Shown here: one piece after another, positions 8,037 to 14,856 of the stretch | How positions within the stretch are numbered: position 1 is the first letter of the stretch | How the letters are laid out: each line of letters starts with the position of its first letter | Assembly (NCBI GenBank): GCA_910595815.1 | Contig: CAJVCM010000009.1 | Span: forward strand, 1 to 14,856 | Direction: 5' to 3' | Source of the DNA: Candidatus Thioglobus plumae | Lineage (GTDB): Bacteria > Pseudomonadota > Gammaproteobacteria > PS1 > Pseudothioglobaceae | DNA length: 14,856 bases | Made by a program: the position numbers and the translations under genes | The notes under the pieces: generated by a model | The model's database searches: none | The model's input: only the letters and a program-made list of their open reading frames with translations | What the model was told of the DNA's origin: nothing

Positions 8037-8073
8037 AAACACCGTAAATTTTAAACACATCCAAACATCTCTC

Positions 8074-8673
8074 ATGAGCACTACCTATCATCAAGCTAAA
8101 TTTGTACTTTCTTGCCCATCCCTCAAAAATTGCCCAGAAGATCAAGGCTATGAAGTAATTTTTGCTGGACGTTCTAACGCTGGAAAATCAAGTGCTATCA
8201 ACACGCTAACCCAGCAAAATAAATTAGCTAAAGTATCACGAACACCTGGTAGGACGCAACATTTGGTATTTTTTGAATTGGATGAAAATCGTCGTTTAGT
8301 TGACTTACCGGGCTATGGTTACGCCAAAGTGCCTGAGCGTATTAAACGGCAATGGCACATTGACATGAGTGAATATTTTGAAAAACGTCGTTGCTTAGCA
8401 GGTGCAGTTTTGGTGATGGACGCACGCCGTCCACTGACAAAATTTGACCAAATGATGTTGGACTGGTGTGTCAGTATCAACCTACCCACACAAATTTTAC
8501 TAACCAAATCAGACAAACTCAAAAAAGGTGCAGCGAGCAATGCACTACTCAAAGTTAGGCGTGCTATCGAGCCACACCCTTATGTAGAGGTACAGCTTTT
8601 TTCTAGTTTAAAAAAACAAGGCCTAGAGATAATCTGGAATCGACTCGATACTTTCTTCGGCTATGTGGATTAA
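8074..8673 (+). CDS. engB: Ribosome biogenesis GTPase EngB (YsxC/YihA)
   Basis: Essential GTP-binding protein acting in late assembly of the 50S ribosomal subunit. The 199 residues show the full TRAFAC GTPase set in EngB form: G1 GRSNAGKSS (32-40), G2 around Thr57 in RTPGRT, G3 DLPGYGY (77-83), G4 TKSD (144-147) and G5 SSLK (177-180). Length is typical. The ATG at 8074 gives the usual short N-terminus ending in the [20 protein letters not shown] segment. No Shine-Dalgarno sequence is visible upstream. It is divergent from the cytochrome genes, a common pairing in gammaproteobacteria, and its last 11 nt overlap the start of the nuclease gene, so the two are probably co-transcribed. Confidence 0.97.
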   Translation: MSTTYHQAKFVLSCPSLKNCPEDQGYEVIFAGRSNAGKSSAINTLTQQNKLAKVSRTPGRTQHLVFFELDENRRLVDLPGYGYAKVPERIKRQWHIDMSEYFEKRRCLAGAVLVMDARRPLTKFDQMMLDWCVSINLPTQILLTKSDKLKKGAASNALLKVRRAIEPHPYVEVQLFSSLKKQGLEIIWNRLDTFFGYVD

Positions 8674-11140
8674 TGCCGATCTAGCATCGCTAACCGCCCA
8701 AGACAGTGTCGTTTTAGCTAACAATCGACAAGTCTTAGCTTTTAAAAAAACTTGGAACCTGCAACGAGGCACCTCGGCACTCCCTCAGGCATTTGCTTGG
8801 AAACAATACCTGCTGCACACTTGGAAAGCCATTAATCCCAACTCATCTAAGCGTCTTATTTCAGCCATCGAATCTAGAACACTCATCAATCAATCCATGA
8901 TGCGCTTAGGCCAAATAGTTGATACTCGCCTACTAGACGAAGTGGTAAAAAATATGGATTATTGCCATGCGCATTTAATCAACCCCACGCAATTACTTAA
9001 TTCACACCATCAAAATAGTGAGCTATTTAGCGCCTGGATGTTGGATTACCAACAAACCAAACTTGAGCTTAATGTGCTTGATGTTAATGATTTATCCACA
9101 CTCATCTTAAACCGTGATCGTGAAATTATCCAACCCCATCTTTACGGCTTTAAAACACTCACACCTGAGCAATCAGGCCTGTTTGCCAATATTGGCCATC
9201 AAGTCCTAAGCGCAAATCAGCCAAACACAAACAGTAGTAACCAAATCTTTAACACAACCTCTGATGAAATTTTTCATGTTGCTACTTGGGCTAAAGATTT
9301 ACATAGAAAACACCCAGAAAAACACATTGCCATTGTCAGCCCACAACTCAACAGTGAACACCACCAAATCAAATCAATTTTTGATCAGGTCTTCGATGAT
9401 GTGCTGATTGGCACAGGACAAAAAGCCTACAACATTTCTCTAGGTTTGCCGCTGACTGACTACCCATTCATTCGGCATTTACTATTAGTATTAAAGCTCT
9501 CTCAACAACTACAAAGCAACCACATTAGCACTGAGACCTTTAACGCCGTTATCACCTCACCCTATATTGCTCACGCTCAGATTGAACAATCAAGCCGAGC
9601 ATTATTGGTGAATCAGGTTTTATCTTGGTCACAAACACACTTTAAATTAAACCAACTTAGTCCACATCTAATTAACACACCTTTATTAGAAACACTGATT
9701 AATAACATTAACTCACAAGCCGCAAGTGGCCAACAAAAGCACGATCAATGGCTACTCAACTTTAACACGCATTTACAAACTTGGGGCTTTGCAACAGACA
9801 GAGCCTTATCCAGTGTTGAATACCAATTATTTAACAAATACCAGCAAACCAGCTTGGGGCTAAATCAATTAGCCCAAATCACCGATAAAGTTGGCGTATC
9901 ACAAGCCGTTGTCGATTTACAAACCTGGCTATCCCAAGTGATTTTCCAAGCGCAATCTGCCACAACTCCGATTCAAATACTCGGCAGTTTGGAAGCAGAA
10001 GGCCTGTATTTTGACGAGGCGTGGGTGCTCGGCATGACCAATGATTTCTTGCCAGCAGCGCTTAATTCGCCGCGTTTTATCCCTAACGACATTGCTGCAC
10101 AACATCAAATTCCTCATAGTAATTTTGAACTGATTGCCAAAGATGCCAAAGATACGCTGAACAACCTAATCAATTTATCTGATCAAGTGAATTTCTCTTA
10201 TGCCAAAACTCACTTTGAGAGCGAGCAACACGGATCACCGCTACTGACTTTTAATAACGAAATCGAAACGCCTAAACACCTGCATCAGCCTACCCCATTA
10301 GAAACCATTAACGATACTCAAGCCGTGCCACTAGCTGACAAGCAGGTGAGTGGCGGCGTGGGTATTCTAAAAGACCAAATGGCTTGTGCCTTTAAAGGCT
10401 TCGCCCATCGCCTTAATATTAAAAAATTTGATGCGCCACATCTTGGTCTTAATCGTGCAGAACAAGGGGATGTAGTGCACAAAGTATTGGAGTTTATCTA
10501 TCGACAAGTGCAATCTTCTGCTGATTTGATCGCTTACAGTGAAGACAAATTAAATCAGCTCATTGATACCGCCATTCAAAATGAATTAAAGCGTTATGGA
10601 CGTTCCGGCTTTACCCAAATCGAGCACGATCGACTACAACAATTGATTCATAAATTTATTGCCACCGAAAAACAACGTGATGCCTTTAGAGTCATTGCCA
10701 CCGAACAAACCATCGAGGCCAATGTTGCTGGTTTGCACTTTAATACGCGCCTTGATCGTGTTGATGAAATGGACAACGGCGACCGTATTATCTTTGATTA
10801 CAAGACCGGCAACTTACCAAGCAACCCTTGGTGTGGAGATCCAATCAAAGAACCGCAATTACCCATTTATGCCACCACTAATCCAGCCGATGGTATTGCC
10901 TTTATTAAGCCGGCGGCAGATAAAATCAGCATCACCGGTTTGGCTAGAGACAAAGAATCTTTACCAAAGAAAACTTCTGGGCAAAAGTCTTGCACCGATT
11001 GGGACCAACAGCTCAAACTCTGGCAACAACAACTAGACCAAACCAGTCTCGACTATCAACAAGGTGATGCCGAGGTACTACCGACTAAAGGCGCTTGTGA
11101 GTATTGTGAATACGACTCACTTTGTCGAGTTGTAAAATAA
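8663..11140 (+). CDS. AddB-like PD-(D/E)XK nuclease, probable DNA repair protein
   Basis: 825 residues resembling the gammaproteobacterial family annotated as probable DNA repair protein (TIGR03623-like): an AddB-like inactive helicase region plus a C-terminal RecB-type nuclease. Nuclease motifs: [10 protein letters not shown] with His606, RLDRVDE with Asp698, FDYKTG with Asp712 and Lys714, and QLPIYA with Gln732. Cys575 in MACAFKGF together with Cys812, Cys815 and Cys821 (CxxC then C after five) match the iron-sulfur staple of AddB-type nucleases. No Walker A motif is seen near the N-terminus, so ATP-driven unwinding is not expected from this subunit alone. The ATG at 8663 overlaps the engB end by 11 nt. 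No helicase partner (AddA/UvrD-like) is adjacent; the 3' end overlaps convergent cca by 24 bp. Function in end processing or recombinational repair is inferred. Confidence 0.85.
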   Translation: MWINADLASLTAQDSVVLANNRQVLAFKKTWNLQRGTSALPQAFAWKQYLLHTWKAINPNSSKRLISAIESRTLINQSMMRLGQIVDTRLLDEVVKNMDYCHAHLINPTQLLNSHHQNSELFSAWMLDYQQTKLELNVLDVNDLSTLILNRDREIIQPHLYGFKTLTPEQSGLFANIGHQVLSANQPNTNSSNQIFNTTSDEIFHVATWAKDLHRKHPEKHIAIVSPQLNSEHHQIKSIFDQVFDDVLIGTGQKAYNISLGLPLTDYPFIRHLLLVLKLSQQLQSNHISTETFNAVITSPYIAHAQIEQSSRALLVNQVLSWSQTHFKLNQLSPHLINTPLLETLINNINSQAASGQQKHDQWLLNFNTHLQTWGFATDRALSSVEYQLFNKYQQTSLGLNQLAQITDKVGVSQAVVDLQTWLSQVIFQAQSATTPIQILGSLEAEGLYFDEAWVLGMTNDFLPAALNSPRFIPNDIAAQHQIPHSNFELIAKDAKDTLNNLINLSDQVNFSYAKTHFESEQHGSPLLTFNNEIETPKHLHQPTPLETINDTQAVPLADKQVSGGVGILKDQMACAFKGFAHRLNIKKFDAPHLGLNRAEQGDVVHKVLEFIYRQVQSSADLIAYSEDKLNQLIDTAIQNELKRYGRSGFTQIEHDRLQQLIHKFIATEKQRDAFRVIATEQTIEANVAGLHFNTRLDRVDEMDNGDRIIFDYKTGNLPSNPWCGDPIKEPQLPIYATTNPADGIAFIKPAADKISITGLARDKESLPKKTSGQKSCTDWDQQLKLWQQQLDQTSLDYQQGDAEVLPTKGACEYCEYDSLCRVVK

Positions 11141-12202
11141 CGCAATAATTGACAATTTCTTATCCTGAATTGCCTTAGCAATATTGCTTTTATCAAGACT
11201 GGCAATATCGATCGAACCCAACTGATCACGCAGTTGCTTTATCGGCTCAACCTCAACACCCAGCAAAACAAATATTGCAAGTAATTGCTCAAAACGCTCC
11301 TTGCGTCTCAGTGCATCGGTTCGATTAAAAAATGCCAACACCCCTTCTGCATCTTGCTGCTCTAGTTGATCAGCAATCACTCGCCACTGACTCGTTAATG
11401 TTGCAAGTTGCGTATACTCTTTAGGGCATTTAATATGCTGACATAATTTCTCAATGGTATCGGCACGCTCATTATGCAACCAAACAGCAAACTTAATCAC
11501 CGGATTATGGGTATTCAGACGATCTAAAAATTTAAACTCATTGTCATGGGTTGTGTGTGCATTATGACTCAGCATCGGGAAAACCCTTGCATCAGCACCA
11601 CAAGCCGATAACACCTTAAAAAATGCCGACGGTGTTTCGTAAGACAGTGCCTTCTCAAGCTCTTTAAAGACACGCTCAGGTGTCAATGCATCGACCTCGC
11701 CTGAGACAACCATGTCTTTCATCAGCCGATGGGTTGAGTGTGCCACTTTAAAACCGAATACTTTAAATCGTGCGGCAAATCGTGCCACACGCAATACACG
11801 CACAGGGTCTTCACTAAAAGCGTCAGATACGTGTTTTAACAAGCCGTTGTTTAAGTCCTCTTGGCCGTTAAAGGGATCAAACAATTCCCCATCTTTCTCA
11901 GCAATCGCATTAATGGTTAAATCACGGCGTGATAAGTCCTGCTCAAGTGTGACTGATTTTGAAGTATCAAACTCAAAGCCCTTGTAGCCTTTGCCAACCT
12001 TGCGCTCGAGTCTAGCCAGTGCATATTCTTCTTGTGTGCCCGGATGCAAAAAAACCGGAAATTCTTTACCCACTTGACGATAGCCAAGATCCAACATCTC
12101 GTCAGGTGATGAACCAACTATCACCCAGTCTTTCTCAGTGTTATTATCGGCAATGCCTAATAAGCGATCACGAACTGCACCGCCAACTAAATACTTTTTC
12201 AT
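11117..12202 (-). CDS. cca: tRNA nucleotidyltransferase (CCA-adding enzyme) without an HD phosphohydrolase motif
   Basis: Class II nucleotidyltransferase that builds or repairs the 3' CCA of tRNAs from CTP and ATP. The head and neck are well conserved: GGAVRD (7-12), metal-binding E23-K-D25 where E. coli has Dx[10 protein letters not shown] (92-100) and [16 protein letters not shown] (131-146). At 361 residues it is about 50 shorter than bifunctional E. coli Cca (412). Where E. coli has the HD hydrolase motifs, this protein reads WLHNERAD (241-248): His is followed by Asn, and the His-rich stretch that follows in E. coli appears deleted. It therefore fits the short type without phosphodiesterase activity. 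The ATG at 12202 matches the family start ([12 protein letters not shown]); no Shine-Dalgarno sequence is seen. It is divergent from msrB by 42 bp and convergent with the nuclease gene. Confidence 0.93.
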   Translation of the reverse strand: MKKYLVGGAVRDRLLGIADNNTEKDWVIVGSSPDEMLDLGYRQVGKEFPVFLHPGTQEEYALARLERKVGKGYKGFEFDTSKSVTLEQDLSRRDLTINAIAEKDGELFDPFNGQEDLNNGLLKHVSDAFSEDPVRVLRVARFAARFKVFGFKVAHSTHRLMKDMVVSGEVDALTPERVFKELEKALSYETPSAFFKVLSACGADARVFPMLSHNAHTTHDNEFKFLDRLNTHNPVIKFAVWLHNERADTIEKLCQHIKCPKEYTQLATLTSQWRVIADQLEQQDAEGVLAFFNRTDALRRKERFEQLLAIFVLLGVEVEPIKQLRDQLGSIDIASLDKSNIAKAIQDKKLSIIALFYNSTK

Positions 12203-12232
12203 GGTTGTGAAGAAGAATGGTTTAAATGCCCA

Positions 12233-12239
12233 TATAATA
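12233..12239. promoter_or_regulatory. Shared -10-like box between divergent cca and msrB
   Basis: In the 42-bp divergent spacer (12203-12244) the plus strand reads TATAAT at 12233-12238 and the minus strand reads TATTAT from 12239 to 12234, so both directions have a -10-like hexamer at the same place. On the plus strand the predicted start falls on or next to the msrB ATG, implying a leaderless mRNA. On the minus strand it leaves a leader of about 25 nt for cca. No clear -35 element at normal spacing was found for either. Confidence 0.4.
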
Positions 12240-12244
12240 CACGA

Positions 12245-12610
12245 ATGGATTTATCTAAATTAACGCCAGAACAGTTTAAAGTCACCCAACAGTGCGGTAC
12301 GGAAGCACCATTTACTGGCCAATATGTCAACCATCATGAGCAAGGTGATTACACTTGTATTTGCTGCAATCAAGTGCTGTTTTCATCCGAAACTAAGTTT
12401 GATTCTGGCACTGGCTGGCCTAGTTTTTATGACATTGCCACGGCTGACAGCGTCTCTTCAATCGAAGATAACGCCCATGGCATGACCCGCGTAGAAATCA
12501 GATGCAAAAACTGTGATGCGCACCTTGGTCATGTATTTCCTGACGGCCCTGCACCCACAGGACAGCGTTATTGCATTAACTCTGCCTCATTAAAATTTCA
12601 AGCCAAATAA
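12245..12610 (+). CDS. msrB: Peptide-methionine (R)-S-oxide reductase MsrB
   Basis: Reduces the R epimer of methionine sulfoxide in proteins, repairing oxidative damage in the cytosol. At 121 residues it has the length of stand-alone MsrB and no signal peptide. Four zinc cysteines form two CxxC pairs (Cys38/Cys41 and Cys87/Cys90). The catalytic Cys110 lies in [14 protein letters not shown] (54-61) and [10 protein letters not shown] (93-102) are family motifs. Position 56 is Thr, whereas some MsrBs have a resolving Cys there (SGCGWPSF), so recycling may go directly through thioredoxin or another Cys. The ATG at 12245 gives the classic [16 protein letters not shown]-terminus and lies six nucleotides after a TATAAT, so the transcript may be leaderless. 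mpl starts 2 nt after the stop. Confidence 0.96.
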   Translation: MDLSKLTPEQFKVTQQCGTEAPFTGQYVNHHEQGDYTCICCNQVLFSSETKFDSGTGWPSFYDIATADSVSSIEDNAHGMTRVEIRCKNCDAHLGHVFPDGPAPTGQRYCINSASLKFQAK

Positions 12611-12612
12611 CA

Positions 12613-13911
12613 ATGCACATACACATCTTAGGCATTGCTGGTACATTCATGGGCTCACTGGCATTAATTGCCAGACAACTCGGGCACAAAGTCACTGGCC
12701 AAGATCAAGGCGTGTATCCACCCATGAGTACGCAATTGGATGAACAAAATATTGACTACACTCATGGCTATAACGTGGCTGACATGCCCAAAGCCGATGT
12801 CTTTATTATTGGCAATGCGCTATCGCGTGGTAATACTTGTGTTGAAGAAATTTTAACCATGCAATACACTTATACTTCAGGTGCACAATGGCTGAGTGAG
12901 AACGTCCTGCGTGATAAGTGGGTATTAGCCGTGTCAGGCACTCATGGCAAAACCACCGCAGCGAGCATGCTCGCTTGCATCTTAGAATACGCGGGCTACA
13001 ATCCCAGCTTTTTGATTGGTGGCGTGGTTGAGGATTTTGGCGTGTCATCACGCCTGACTGATTCAAACTTCTTTGTGATTGAAGCCGATGAATACGACAC
13101 CGCTTTTTTTGATAAGCGCTCAAAGTTTGTGCATTATCACCCAAAAACTTTGGTAATCAATAATCTAGAATTTGATCATGCTGACATCTTTGATTCTCTC
13201 AAAGATATCCAAAAACAATTTCACCATCTGCTTCGTACCGTACCCAATGATGGGCTAATTATCCACCCACAAAATAACCAAGCCATCGCTGAAGTACTAA
13301 AGCAAGGCCTATGGTCTGCTGAGCAGGCCTTGCCTGCTCAGCAACTAACCACCACCAAAACAAGCAGTCATTTTGATGTTGAAGGGCATACTGTTAATTG
13401 GGATTTACTCGGTGAGCATAATATGCAAAATGGCTTGGGTGCTATTTATGCAGCACACCATATTGGTGTTCCATTTGATGTGGCTTGTGAGGCGTTAAAT
13501 ACATTCAAAGGGGTAAAGCGCCGTTTAGAAGTTAAACATAAAACTGATTATATTACTTTGTATGATGATTTTGCCCATCACCCAAGTGCCATTCAAACCA
13601 CACTTCAAGGCTTGCGCGCTAAAGTGGGCACTGAAAATATCATTGCTGTTCTAGAGCTTAGATCTAACACCATGAAATCAGGCTTTCATCAACAAAGCTT
13701 AGTTGATGCGCTTACCGATGCCGACCAAGTGCTAATACTAAGACCTCAGAATATCGACTGGGATATTGATGTATTATTTGATATTGATTGTTTGTTTGAA
13801 TCTGTTGATGCTATCGTCAATCAACTAACCCAAATTAACCAAGGTCACTTTGTGGTCATGTCTAACGGTAGCTTTGATGATATTTTTAACAAACTAATAC
13901 CGAACCTATGA
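12613..13911 (+). CDS. mpl: UDP-N-acetylmuramate:L-alanyl-gamma-D-glutamyl-meso-diaminopimelate ligase
   Basis: Murein-recycling ligase that attaches the recovered tripeptide L-Ala-D-Glu-mesoDAP to UDP-MurNAc, bypassing MurC, MurD and MurE. The 432 residues (E. coli 457) have the Mur-ligase layout: N-terminal Rossmann-like domain with GIAGTFMG (7-14), ATP-binding SGTHGKTT (108-115), the Mpl-typical EADEYDTAFFDKRSKFVHY (157-175), NNLEFDHADIF (183-193), then DDFAHHPSA and RSNTMKSG in the C-terminal part. These separate it from MurC. The ATG is 2 nt after the msrB stop and no Shine-Dalgarno sequence is seen. The end overlaps ubiX by ATGA. A perfect 11-bp hairpin at 13317-13343 encodes SAEQALPAQQ in a region that looks variable among homologues. 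Use of recycled tripeptide implies a DAP-type murein sacculus. Confidence 0.95.
   Translation: MHIHILGIAGTFMGSLALIARQLGHKVTGQDQGVYPPMSTQLDEQNIDYTHGYNVADMPKADVFIIGNALSRGNTCVEEILTMQYTYTSGAQWLSENVLRDKWVLAVSGTHGKTTAASMLACILEYAGYNPSFLIGGVVEDFGVSSRLTDSNFFVIEADEYDTAFFDKRSKFVHYHPKTLVINNLEFDHADIFDSLKDIQKQFHHLLRTVPNDGLIIHPQNNQAIAEVLKQGLWSAEQALPAQQLTTTKTSSHFDVEGHTVNWDLLGEHNMQNGLGAIYAAHHIGVPFDVACEALNTFKGVKRRLEVKHKTDYITLYDDFAHHPSAIQTTLQGLRAKVGTENIIAVLELRSNTMKSGFHQQSLVDALTDADQVLILRPQNIDWDIDVLFDIDCLFESVDAIVNQLTQINQGHFVVMSNGSFDDIFNKLIPNL
13302..13343 (+). repeat. Perfect hairpin with AGGCCTTGCCT core, inside mpl (copy A)
   Basis: Arms at 13317-13327 and 13333-13343 are perfectly complementary over 11 bp around loop CCTTG (or 12 bp with a 3-nt loop). 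The centre is AGGCCTTGCCT at 13325-13335. An upstream GCAAGGCCT (13302-13310) is the exact complement of AGGCCTTGC (13325-13333) and could form a competing stem. The same core and upstream word recur at 14497-14536 with different outer arms. It lies in-frame within the mpl coding sequence. Confidence 0.6.
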
Positions 13912-14507
13912 AACCAATTGCAGTTGCACTCACTGGCGCCTCAGGCATGCCTTACGCCATTACCCTACTCAAAGAGCTAGTCAAAACTCAAGAGTTGATT
14001 TATGTGATGATATCGACTGCTGCCAATACTGTTATCGCCATGGAAACTAACCTTAATTTGGGTAGCGATACTCAATCAGTAGAGCAAAATCTAACGCAAT
14101 ATTTGGGCGCTAAAGATGGCCAAATTAAAGTATTTTCTAAAAATCAATGGACAGCACCCGTTGCCTCTGGCTCTAACCCGCCACGCGCAATGGTGGTGGT
14201 GCCGTGCACCATGAGTACGCTCTCGGCTATTGCTAATGGCCATGGTAACAACCTCATGCATCGCGCTGCCGATGTGGTGATTAAAGAACAGAAAAAACTC
14301 ATATTAGTGCCTAGAGAAACCCCGTATTCAGCCATTCATCTGGAGAATATGCTTAAGCTATCACGCCTAGGTGTGGTAATCATGGATGCCAATCCGGCCT
14401 TCTATCAAAATCCAAAAACCATTGATGACTTGGTCAATTTTGTCGTGGCCAGAATACTCGACCATTTAGACGTAAATCACGCTCTTGCACCGCCTTGGCA
14501 AGGTTAG
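13908..14507 (+). CDS. ubiX: Flavin prenyltransferase UbiX
   Basis: Joins dimethylallyl phosphate to FMN, making the prenylated flavin cofactor needed by decarboxylase UbiD in ubiquinone synthesis. The 199 residues match the family: GASG (10-13) near the N-terminus for FMN phosphate binding, PVASGSN (84-90), VVVPCTMSTLSAIANG (96-111), VPRETP (134-139) and NPAFYQNP (162-169). The length is near the usual 190-210. The ATG overlaps the mpl stop as ATGA, indicating translational coupling. mpl-ubiX adjacency also occurs in other gammaproteobacteria such as Pseudomonas. UbiD is not in this window. The 3' end and the spacer after it form a strong hairpin shared with the neighbouring convergent gene. 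Confidence 0.96.
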   Translation: MKPIAVALTGASGMPYAITLLKELVKTQELIYVMISTAANTVIAMETNLNLGSDTQSVEQNLTQYLGAKDGQIKVFSKNQWTAPVASGSNPPRAMVVVPCTMSTLSAIANGHGNNLMHRAADVVIKEQKKLILVPRETPYSAIHLENMLKLSRLGVVIMDANPAFYQNPKTIDDLVNFVVARILDHLDVNHALAPPWQG

Positions 14508-14536
14508 TAATATGCAATAGGCCTTGCCTATTGCAT
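14497..14536 (+). repeat. Perfect hairpin with AGGCCTTGCCT core between ubiX and the TauE/SafE gene (copy B)
   Basis: Arms 14512-14521 and 14527-14536 are perfectly complementary (10 bp, 11 with a 3-nt loop) around the core AGGCCTTGCCT at 14519-14529. GGCAAGG at 14497-14503, within the last ubiX codons, complements CCTTGCC at 14522-14528 and could form a competing stem. Neither strand has a U-run after the stem, so this is not a standard Rho-independent terminator, although its position between convergent genes suggests a 3'-end role. The right arm touches the neighbouring gene's stop codon. Confidence 0.6.
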
Positions 14537-14856
14537 TAAAAAGACAATACGGCTAAGCCTAGGAAAGCCAAAAATATTGCAAAGAATTTTTTGAGTTTTT
14601 TGCCATCAACGCTGTGCGCTACTTTGGCACCTAAGGGTGCAAAAAACACACTAGCAACCACAATACTCATCAGCGCTTGGGTATGAATAAATCCTAAACC
14701 ACCACTGGTGCTTTCTAGATCCCAACCAACGACAATAAACCCTAATGCACCTGCAACCGCAATTGGCATACCCACTGCCGCTGAGGTGGCGATGGCATTT
14801 TTAATATCAACATTGTTATAAGTTAAAAATGGCGTGGTCATGGTGCCGCCGCCAAT
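14536..14856 (-). CDS. TauE/SafE (TSUP) family membrane transporter, C-terminal part only
   Basis: Open from the window edge to a TAA at 14536, so the N-terminus lies outside; 106 residues are visible. The fragment opens with IGGGTMTTPFLTYNNV, matching the second-half TSUP motif (glycine-rich turn then PFL). About three hydrophobic segments follow: around GMPIAVAGALGFIVVGW, ALMSIVVASVFFAPLGAKVA, and FFAIFLAFLGLAVLSF at the C-terminus. The family exports sulfite, sulfoacetate and related organosulfur anions across the inner membrane, but many members have unknown substrates, so sulfite export here is only a guess. An ATG inside the visible part falls mid-motif and is not the true start. It converges on ubiX, with a hairpin between. 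Confidence 0.85.
   Translation of the reverse strand: MGGGTMTTPFLTYNNVDIKNAIATSAAVGMPIAVAGALGFIVVGWDLESTSGGLGFIHTQALMSIVVASVFFAPLGAKVAHSVDGKKLKKFFAIFLAFLGLAVLSF

Larger units (their letters stand above)
7860..8073. promoter_or_regulatory. Divergent intergenic region, monoheme cytochrome / engB
   Basis: These 214 bp between oppositely oriented genes must hold promoters for both. Seen: the cytochrome ribosome-binding site (7866-7870), a TATAAT for the cytochrome (7929-7934, minus), A/T tracts of seven at 7939-7945, 7947-7953 and 7967-7973, and a TAGAAT for engB (8031-8036, plus). No open frame, tRNA or clear regulator site such as a TTGAT-N4-ATCAA FNR box was found. Confidence 0.6.

Noticed and set aside
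7860..8073. Small RNA or tRNA in the cytochrome/engB spacer
   Set aside because: No cloverleaf, promoter-plus-terminator pair or stable long stem could be drawn; the A/T tracts fit promoter DNA better.
10659..11036. 125-codon open frame in another frame of the nuclease gene
   Set aside because: It overlaps the conserved catalytic part of the nuclease and has no recognisable domain.
12289..12298. CAGTGCGGT, one base from the Pasteurellaceae uptake word AAGTGCGGT
   Set aside because: A single near-match inside conserved msrB codons (QQCGTE); no other copies were noticed.
14144..14335. 63-codon open frame antisense to ubiX
   Set aside because: It lies opposite the conserved UbiX VPCTMST region and has no recognisable content.

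Overview
The window is ordinary bacterial core genome, densely packed and rather AT-rich (about 40% G+C by eye). The protein families and gene pairings are gammaproteobacterial: tig-clpP-clpX-lon, cytochrome c4 divergent from engB, and mpl followed by ubiX. The E. coli-like proteins, low G+C, two periplasmic c-type cytochromes and a TauE/SafE-type exporter would fit a marine sulfur oxidiser of the SUP05/Thioglobus/bivalve-symbiont group. That placement is inference only. No phage, insertion sequence, CRISPR, tRNA or rRNA was seen.

Positions 1-6685, all minus strand, form a protein quality-control operon read in the order tig, clpP, clpX, hflX, lon (lon lacks its C-terminus at the window edge). 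Trigger factor folds nascent chains, ClpXP and Lon degrade unfolded or tagged proteins, and HflX rescues stalled ribosomes. The genes abut or overlap: tig/clpP 0 nt, clpP/clpX 13 nt, clpX/hflX 20 nt, hflX/lon 28-nt overlap. A promoter-like -10 box and a strong terminator separate this operon from the next block.

Positions 6758-7859, minus strand, carry two exported c-type cytochromes: a diheme c4 and a 90-residue monoheme protein resembling half of it. Each is followed by its own hairpin with a U-tract. A 214-bp divergent region (7860-8073) separates them from the plus-strand genes engB (ribosome-assembly GTPase) and an overlapping AddB-like PD-(D/E)XK nuclease with a predicted iron-sulfur staple. 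The nuclease converges on, and overlaps by 24 bp, a short cca gene (tRNA CCA addition) on the minus strand.

A 42-bp divergent spacer separates cca from msrB-mpl-ubiX on the plus strand: methionine sulfoxide repair, murein tripeptide recycling and prenyl-FMN synthesis for ubiquinone biosynthesis. These are spaced 2 nt apart (msrB/mpl) or overlap by ATGA (mpl/ubiX). The window ends in the C-terminal part of a TauE/SafE family membrane protein on the minus strand.

No clearly new multi-gene system is visible. The most unusual signal is a pair of perfect hairpins, one inside mpl and one at the ubiX 3' end. They share an 11-nt core and an upstream complementary word but have different, self-complementary outer stems. 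Smaller points are a TTG-started hflX inserted between clpX and lon, a terminator containing a -10-like box, a likely leaderless msrB, an orphan AddB-like nuclease and a cca lacking its HD motif.
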